NCBI GenBank assembly: GCA_900547035.1
Contig: URFM01000034.1
Location: forward strand, 1-40,697
Length of the DNA stretch: 40,697 nt
Origin: an uncultured Clostridium sp.
Lineage (GTDB): Bacteria; Bacillota; Clostridia; Lachnospirales; Lachnospiraceae
Direction: 5' to 3'
Shown here: in pieces, positions 34,576-40,697 of the stretch
Layout of the letters: each line of letters opens with the position of its first letter
Position numbering within the stretch: the first letter of the stretch is position 1
Translations under genes and position numbers: made by a program
The notes under the pieces: generated by a model
What the model was told of the DNA's origin: nothing
What the model saw: the letters and a program-made list of their open reading frames with translations, nothing else
Databases searched by the model: none

Positions 34576-35040
34576 CTATTCGTGCCAAACCGCCCCGTAT
34601 TTCTTCTCAATATCGGAAATCATGGCAACCCTCTCCGCGTGGCGCCCGCCCTGGAAAGTGGCTCCGAAAAACTCGTCCACAATCATCTTAGCCAGCTCCG
34701 GTCCTACCACTCTGGCTCCCATGGCGATAATGTTGGCGTTGTTGTGCTCCACCGTCAGCTTTGCGGAATAAGGCTCGCTGCACACAGCTGCCCGGATTCC
34801 GGGAACCTTATTGGCCGCCAGGGAGATTCCGATTCCTGTTCCGCAGAGCAGGACACCCTTCTCCACCTCGCCTCTCATAATGGCCTCCGCCACCTTCAGT
34901 CCAGGCTCCGGATAATTTACCTTTACATTCGGATCATAGGCGCCATAGTCTACACATTCATATCCCTTTTCCTTTAAATGATCCATCAAAATCTTCTTCA
35001 GCTCAATAGCAGTATGATCGCAGCCAAATCCTACCTTCAT
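34576..35040 (-). CDS. rpiB: Ribose-5-phosphate isomerase B
   Basis: A 154-aa sugar-phosphate isomerase of the RpiB/LacAB family, interconverting ribose 5-phosphate and ribulose 5-phosphate (or related hexose phosphates). It has FGCDHTAIELKK at the N-terminus, the active-site Cys in GVLLCGTGIGISLAANKVPG and EHNNANIIAMGARVVG. It is transcribed away from the RpiR regulator, which may control it, though the main target is more likely the PTS genes. Confidence 0.93.
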   Translation of the reverse strand: MKVGFGCDHTAIELKKILMDHLKEKGYECVDYGAYDPNVKVNYPEPGLKVAEAIMRGEVEKGVLLCGTGIGISLAANKVPGIRAAVCSEPYSAKLTVEHNNANIIAMGARVVGPELAKMIVDEFFGATFQGGRHAERVAMISDIEKKYGAVWHE

Positions 35041-35084
35041 AATTCTTTACCTCTTTCCTTTTGAGATTTACAAATCTTCTTCTG

Positions 35085-35113
35085 ATGCTACTTCTTTTAG
35101 GCCGCTCTGTCAA
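35085..35113 (-). promoter_or_regulatory. rpiB promoter
   Basis: TTGACA, 17 bases, TAGCAT on the minus strand, about 45 bases before rpiB. Confidence 0.75.
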
Positions 35114-35162
35114 GATTTGGAACATCATATTCACGATTTTTCTTTATTGATAATCATATACG

Positions 35163-35179
35163 CCACAGCGCTTTTGTGG
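35163..35179. promoter_or_regulatory. Dyad upstream of the RpiR regulator
   Basis: CCACA-N7-TGTGG directly before a TATGAT box (35180-35185). It may be an operator for self-control of the regulator gene. The -35 box is poor. Confidence 0.35.
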
Positions 35180-35261
35180 TATGATAAATTAGAAACGGAT
35201 AGGGCTCATAGCCATCTCCGCCAAATGCAACCCTTCACCGCAATACTAGGAGGATTTTACT

Positions 35262-36026
35262 ATGCACCTGGATCTTTCCAAAATCACCTGCGATGTCCAG
35301 CTGACGGACACCGAAATGTCTGTTCTGGAGTTTCTTTTAACTCATATCGACGACGCCTTAAAACTGGGAGTCCGAGGCGTAGCCAAAGCCAACTATACCT
35401 CCACTTCCACGGTCATGCGCCTGGCTAAAAAGCTGGGATACAACGGATTTATCGAGATGTACTATAAGCTGCTTGGGGAAGCGGGAACCACCCAGGACGG
35501 CTATGAGTTAAATGAATCCTTTGTCTGCTATTTTACCGGAAACAACTCCCTCACCCCGGAGCTCTATCAGAATCTGCGGATGGCCGCCCGGAAAATCTAT
35601 GAAACCAATCAGCTGGTCTTTATCTATGGCATGGGATTTTCCTCCCTGATGGCCGAATATCTGGCAAAGAAGCTTCTGGTTCTGGGAATCAAATGTATCT
35701 ACTCCGATGCCGCCGACTCCATCGGCATCTTTGAAAATAATCTGGAGGATATCGGCGTTCTCATCGTATTTTCCCGTTCCGGCCGCTCCTCCCATGTGCT
35801 GAACCGGGTAAGAACCGCCAGGGAAAATTCCATTTCCACCATCGCCTTTACCAGTCAGCAGCAGAACCCCTTAAAGGAAGAAAGTTCCTTTTCTATTTGC
35901 ATTGAGGACGACAACCACCTGGACGACCGGAATATGAAACCTACCACATTTTTTGCCAGAACCTTAACAATGATCGAACTTCTGGTTTATGAGTACTACA
36001 GTATATCCTTAAAGGAAAGCCGGTAA
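35262..36026 (+). CDS. RpiR/MurR-family transcriptional regulator
   Basis: A 254-aa DNA-binding regulator. The N-terminal helix-turn-helix covers about 1-75 (LGVRGVAKANYTSTSTVMRL), and a SIS sugar-phosphate-binding domain covers about 100-240 (QLVFIYGMGFSSLMAEYLAK, VLIVFSRSGRSSHVLNRVRT). AGGAGG lies 8 bases before the ATG. It ends in a strong terminator before the PTS gene, so it is a separate unit. RpiR proteins such as B. subtilis GlvR/MalR control alpha-glucoside PTS genes, and this one probably senses a 6-phospho-alpha-glucoside. Confidence 0.92.
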   Translation: MHLDLSKITCDVQLTDTEMSVLEFLLTHIDDALKLGVRGVAKANYTSTSTVMRLAKKLGYNGFIEMYYKLLGEAGTTQDGYELNESFVCYFTGNNSLTPELYQNLRMAARKIYETNQLVFIYGMGFSSLMAEYLAKKLLVLGIKCIYSDAADSIGIFENNLEDIGVLIVFSRSGRSSHVLNRVRTARENSISTIAFTSQQQNPLKEESSFSICIEDDNHLDDRNMKPTTFFARTLTMIELLVYEYYSISLKESR

Positions 36027-36038
36027 TGATTTTTATGC

Positions 36039-36071
36039 AACCTGTTACCCAGTTGGGTAACAGGTTTTCTT
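36039..36071 (+). terminator. Terminator of the RpiR gene
   Basis: A perfect 12-base stem AACCTGTTACCC/GGGTAACAGGTT with a 4-base loop and a TTTTCTT tail. Confidence 0.92.
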
Positions 36072-36085
36072 ATGCCTCGAAAATC

Positions 36086-36113
36086 TGTACATTTTTTTCA
36101 GAATAGTTATAAT
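36086..36113 (+). promoter_or_regulatory. Promoter of the PTS-glucosidase operon
   Basis: TGTACA, 16 bases, TATAAT on the plus strand, about 80 bases before the PTS gene. Confidence 0.65.
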
Positions 36114-36125
36114 TTGGATTATCAG

Positions 36126-36160
36126 CCACGTGGAAATGTGAAAATGTATGCGCGTACATT
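36126..36160. promoter_or_regulatory. Operator candidates in the PTS leader
   Basis: Just after the expected transcription start are CCACGTGG (36126-36133) and a dyad AATGTA-N6-TACATT (36143-36160). The second partly resembles a CcpA cre site but misses two conserved positions; an RpiR operator is an alternative. Confidence 0.45.
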
Positions 36161-36194
36161 CAAGTAAAACTCATGAGAGTGGAGAGGTAGAAGT

Positions 36195-37799
36195 ATGAAA
36201 GACAAAATTATGAGTGCAATGCAGGCATTCTCAAAAGCAATGTTCATGCCTGTACTGATTCTTCCGATCGCCGGTCTTTTGATCGCGGTCGGAAACGTTT
36301 TAACCAACGCAAGACTGCTGGAAATGGCTCCTTTCCTGAATAATCCTGTTACAACGGGATTCGGAACCATCCTTTCCGGTGCTCTGGTAGCGATCTTAAA
36401 CAATCTGGGACTGATTTTCTGTACCGGTATCGCGATCGGACTTGCTAAGAAGAAAAAGGCGGAAGCAGGATTTACAGCCGTACTGGCCTTCCTTGTTTTC
36501 ATCAATGCCATGAATAAATTCATGGGGTTAAACGGAACTCTGATCACTGCGGATTCCTTAAGCGGAACTGGTCAGGCTATGGTACTGGGAATCCAGGTTC
36601 TGGATATGGGCGTATTCCTGGGCATCATTCTTGGCTGCGTAACCGCCTACGTACACAACCGCTTCATTGACACAGAATTCAACAATGCTTTCCAGATTTA
36701 CGGAGGAGCAAGATTTGTATTTATCGTCCTGATTCCTGTCATCATCATTCTGGCTGTGATTTTAACCTATGTATGGCCTCCCATCCAGGGCGTCATCGAC
36801 AGCCTGGGAACCTTTATCAATCACGCCGGAAACTTCGGAATCTTCCTCTACGGTGCGCTGGAGCGTCTGCTGATTCCTACCGGACTTCACCACCTGGTAT
36901 ATACACCCTTCCTGTACACCAGCCTGGGCGGAAGCGCGGACATCGGCGGTCAGATTTACGAGGGCTGCCGCAATATCTACTATGCTGAAATGGCTGATCC
37001 TTCCATCGCCGTTCTCTCCTCTTCCGTTGTATGGGATGCGAGAGGACTTTCCAAAATGTTTGGTCTGGTAGGCGCATGTCTTGCTATGTACCACACCGCA
37101 AGACCGGAAAATAGAAACAAAATCAAGGCAATACTGATTCCCGCGGCCTTCACTTCCTTTATCGCAGGCGTAACCGAGCCCATCGAGTTCTCCTTCATGT
37201 TTGTGGCTCCCATCCTGTTTGTAGCGCATGCGGTATTAAGCGGACTTGGCATGGTAGCATTTAATGTATTAAACTGCCGGGCCATCGGTCCTAACGGATT
37301 TATCGACTTTTTGCTGTACAACCTCCCTCTGGGCATTGAGAAAACCCACTGGCCCACCTACCTGTTAATTGGCGTGGCAGAGTTTGTCATCTACTATCTG
37401 CTGTTCCGTTTCCTGATTACGAAACTGAACTTAAAGACCTTAGGACGCGAGGATGCGGGTATGGAGATGAAGCTCCACTCCAAAGCTGAGTACAAAGAGA
37501 AGGTAGCAAAGGAGAAAATGCAGGCTTCTTCCTCAAGCAGCTCCTCAGACGGCGAAATTAACGCTGCCCTGATTGTAGAGGCCCTTGGCGGAGCCGACAA
37601 CATTGTAAAAGTAGACAACTGCTTTACACGTCTGCGCCTGGTAGTAAAAGACAACACTCTGGTAAAAGATGACATTCTGACCGGTCAGACCGGAGCTTCC
37701 GGAGTCGTTAAAAAGGGTGAAACCGTCCAGGTAATTTATGGCCTGCAGATCGGAAAAATCCGCAAAGCCGTAGACCAGGAGCTTGGACTGGAGCAGTAA
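36195..37799 (+). CDS. PTS EIICB, alpha-glucoside/maltose type
   Basis: A 534-aa sugar-specific PTS permease. The EIIC domain (about 1-430) has ten or so membrane segments, among them PVLILPIAGLLIAVGNVL and FIAGVTEPIEFSFMFVAPIL, typical of the glucose/maltose superfamily. A Ser-rich linker leads to an EIIB domain (about 453-534) whose phosphorylated Cys is in KVDNCFTRLRL. There is no EIIA, so it must borrow one from another system, as MalP/GlvC proteins do. It is followed after 21 bases by a GH4 6-phospho-alpha-glucosidase, which supports uptake of maltose-like disaccharides as 6-phosphates. Confidence 0.93.
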   Translation: MKDKIMSAMQAFSKAMFMPVLILPIAGLLIAVGNVLTNARLLEMAPFLNNPVTTGFGTILSGALVAILNNLGLIFCTGIAIGLAKKKKAEAGFTAVLAFLVFINAMNKFMGLNGTLITADSLSGTGQAMVLGIQVLDMGVFLGIILGCVTAYVHNRFIDTEFNNAFQIYGGARFVFIVLIPVIIILAVILTYVWPPIQGVIDSLGTFINHAGNFGIFLYGALERLLIPTGLHHLVYTPFLYTSLGGSADIGGQIYEGCRNIYYAEMADPSIAVLSSSVVWDARGLSKMFGLVGACLAMYHTARPENRNKIKAILIPAAFTSFIAGVTEPIEFSFMFVAPILFVAHAVLSGLGMVAFNVLNCRAIGPNGFIDFLLYNLPLGIEKTHWPTYLLIGVAEFVIYYLLFRFLITKLNLKTLGREDAGMEMKLHSKAEYKEKVAKEKMQASSSSSSSDGEINAALIVEALGGADNIVKVDNCFTRLRLVVKDNTLVKDDILTGQTGASGVVKKGETVQVIYGLQIGKIRKAVDQELGLEQ

Positions 37800-39161
<1,362 letters not shown>

Positions 39162-39214
39162 GGGAAAATAGTGAGATCATCAAACTGCATATTCATTTCA
39201 GGGGAGTATTGAAA

Positions 39215-39258
39215 GACCGCCCTGCCGGGGAATTTCCGGCGGGGCGGTTTGGTTTTTT
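39215..39258 (+). terminator. Terminator of the PTS-glucosidase operon
   Basis: ACCGCCCTGCCGG/CCGGCGGGGCGGT, a 13-base stem with one G-T pair, followed by TTTGGTTTTTT. Confidence 0.88.
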
Positions 39259-39267
39259 ATGATTCAT

Positions 39268-39805
39268 TCATCTCCGTTCATAGACCAGTTCCGCAATCCC
39301 ATTATAGACCTGACTGCGTACCAGTTTTAATTTTGTCTGTCCTTTTAAACTGTCAAACAGCCTGATTCCGGATCCCAGAAGAGTGGGAATAATAGAAATA
39401 TGATAGCGGTCAATCATCCCCTCTTTCATCAACTGCCCGGCCGTACTTGCTCCCCCCGCAGATCCAGATGTCCTTTCCCGGTTTTCTCCTCAACCGCTGA
39501 ATTAATCCGCAGGGGGACTCATCCGTAAAGATAATTCCGTCCATTTTTTCGATCTTCCGATGGGTCAGCACATAGCTGGTTAATCCCTCATAAACCCACT
39601 GCTGAGGCGACAATTCCGTCGCAATCTGACGATAAGTATTCCAACCCATCACCACAGTGTCTATTTCGCGAATGAAATTATCATAGGAATTTCCATCCCC
39701 TTCCTCCGGATTCTGGCCCTCCAGCCAATCTACTCCCCCATTCGCATCCGCGATATATCCGTCCAGACTCATGGCAATAAATAAAACGGTATTTCTCTGT
39801 TTCAC
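39268..39805 (-). pseudogene. Frameshifted dihydrofolate-reductase/RibD-like gene
   Basis: The first 115 or so codons, from a GTG start at 39805, read as a YyaP/YwjB-type reductase: FIAMSLDGYIADANGGVDWL, VVMGWNTYRQI and KDIWICGG. The frame then breaks at a run of six G on the minus strand (39452-39457) and ends at 39410. Dropping one G restores ICGGASTAGQLMKEGM, HISIIPTLLGSGIRLF and a normal end, ELVYERR, at 39268, giving about 178 aa, the usual size. It is either a pseudogene, a sequencing error or a slippage-controlled gene. An AAAGGAG site overlaps the stop of the upstream Rpn-like gene. Confidence 0.85.
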
Positions 39806-39808
39806 TCT

Positions 39809-40360
39809 TTACTCCTTTGAACGAAGCTTCCATTTTCGGAACCATGACGTCACGGTTTTCTCGTCCTCTTCCAGGATTATCGCTGCATCCTGGGGCGTAA
39901 ATCCGCGCAAATAAAGATTATGGGCAGTCCGATATCGTTCTCTTTCAATTTCTTTTCGTATCCCCTGTCTTAACCCCTCTTTATTTCCATCTGCCCATCC
40001 ATCCGCTCTCCCCTGTTCATAAGTATTCTTCAAATGACGCTTTTCATCGTACTCCGTCAACAGCATTCCTATCACCTCCTGACGATATTTTGTTAGCAAT
40101 TCCGTTAAAAATCCGCAATTCAGGCAATCTCTGATTGCCTCCTCAATCGCACCTTCCAAAGTTTTTCCCTTTGCCAGATTTTCTCTGATTTTTGATACAA
40201 GGACATTATCTAATGTAGTAATTTCCAAATCATCTGGATTCTCATAATTGGAATCGTTGACCGCATTATAAAGGCTGAGAATATCCTCCTTCTTCTCAAA
40301 AACCTTTAAAAACAGCCTCTCCTTATACTTTCTGTTTGCTCTCCGCCGTTTTTTTCTCAT
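39809..40360 (-). CDS. Internally shortened Rpn-family nuclease
   Basis: A 183-aa protein whose first 53 residues (KYKERLFLKVFEKKEDILSL through ITTLDNV) match the start of Rpn/PD-(D/E)XK transposase-like nucleases. The rest (LVSKIRENLAKGKTLEGAIE, LLTEYDEKRHLKNTYEQGRA) matches their C-terminal third. The catalytic centre between these parts, normally well over 100 residues, is missing at about position 40201, yet the frame is kept. The tail has a helix-turn-helix-like GFTPQDAAIILEEDEKTVTS. It is probably inactive as a nuclease. An AAGGAG site precedes the ATG. Confidence 0.8.
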   Translation of the reverse strand: MRKKRRRANRKYKERLFLKVFEKKEDILSLYNAVNDSNYENPDDLEITTLDNVLVSKIRENLAKGKTLEGAIEEAIRDCLNCGFLTELLTKYRQEVIGMLLTEYDEKRHLKNTYEQGRADGWADGNKEGLRQGIRKEIERERYRTAHNLYLRGFTPQDAAIILEEDEKTVTSWFRKWKLRSKE

Positions 40361-40697
40361 AGGCAGTTTTCTCCTTTCATTTTACGAAAAAACATTTTTG
40401 TTGTAAAAGGTGTTTCGGCTTTTGAAATACAGCCAAGATACCTGGTTCCCAGGCAGATTTTGATGAAACTGGCAGTACGAACACTGCCGATATGATTATT
40501 TTACCAGACTCCCTCTTTTTCCACAACCGTTTTATCCCCTCTCCCTCTATTTTTTCCCGCCTTTCCTCCTTCTCGGATAGACAACGCTCTGCCTGAATGA
40601 TATAATTTTCTTAGCATTTATCTCTCACGGGGTAGTGTCAAGTAATCTATGAAAAGAGGAGTCAAGAAAAATTGGCTCAACAGAACCTTGAAAAGTG
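40361..40697. other. Right flank, leader of the Rpn-like gene
   Basis: No gene is seen. The Rpn-like leader holds two small hairpins (CCTGG/CCAGG near 40441 and GGCAGT/ACTGCC at 40471-40488). The outer end has GGGGTAGTGTCAAGTAAT near 40629, which looks somewhat like an insertion-sequence end but is not decisive. Confidence 0.4.
40498..40526 (-). promoter_or_regulatory. Promoter of the Rpn-like/reductase pair
   Basis: TTGTGG, 17 bases, TAAAAT on the minus strand, about 140 bases before the Rpn-like gene. Confidence 0.45.

Overview
The window looks like chromosome from a gut-type Firmicute of the Lachnospiraceae / Clostridium XIVa kind. Support for this is indirect: the origin-type gene set rpmH-rnpA-yidD-yidC-jag-mnmE-mnmG-rsmG and parA-parB-DUF4446, consensus parS sites, a SAM-I riboswitch, zinc-ribbon Ser/Thr kinases, choline-binding-type cell-wall repeats and a clostridial iorAB-paaK cluster. 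Base composition is moderate. No tRNA, rRNA, CRISPR array or complete insertion sequence was seen.

Layout, left to right. (1) 136-5600, minus strand: an aromatic 2-oxoacid operon with two phenylacetate-CoA ligase paralogues flanking indolepyruvate:ferredoxin oxidoreductase (iorA, iorB), ending in a tandem-ACT protein. Arylpyruvates would be oxidised to aryl-acetyl-CoA with reduction of ferredoxin, with the ligases working on the CoA esters or arylacetates. (2) 5650-15090, minus: a surface/signalling block. A PP2C phosphatase, a Ser/Thr kinase with a solute-binding-protein-like outer domain, a PASTA kinase and a secreted cell-wall-repeat protein form one operon behind a strong promoter. It is followed by metK under a SAM-I riboswitch and by a zinc-ribbon membrane protein with cell-wall repeats. 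(3) 15291-20346, minus: murA, an 822-aa membrane-anchored protein with a C39-like tail, and a Pro/Gly-repeat protein. (4) 20509-32374: the origin-proximal gene set on the minus strand, interrupted by a plus-strand alpha/beta hydrolase and endonuclease IV pair between rsmG and parA; two parS sites lie around the hydrolase. dnaA and an obvious oriC are not in the window. (5) 32642-34528, plus: a P1B-type metal ATPase whose near-consensus promoter carries a dyad in its spacer. (6) 34576-39161: rpiB (minus), then an RpiR-type regulator, a PTS EIICB and a GH4 6-phospho-alpha-glucosidase (plus), resembling the Bacillus glv/mal alpha-glucoside system. (7) 39268-40360, minus: two damaged genes, a frameshifted DHFR/RibD-like reductase and an internally shortened Rpn-type nuclease.

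The most unusual items are the kinase with a solute-binding-protein-like sensor and its operon, the ior operon with paired ligases, the degenerate C39-like protein, the metal-ATPase promoter dyad, and the two decaying genes at the right end. Functions are read from motifs and context only; no database search was possible.
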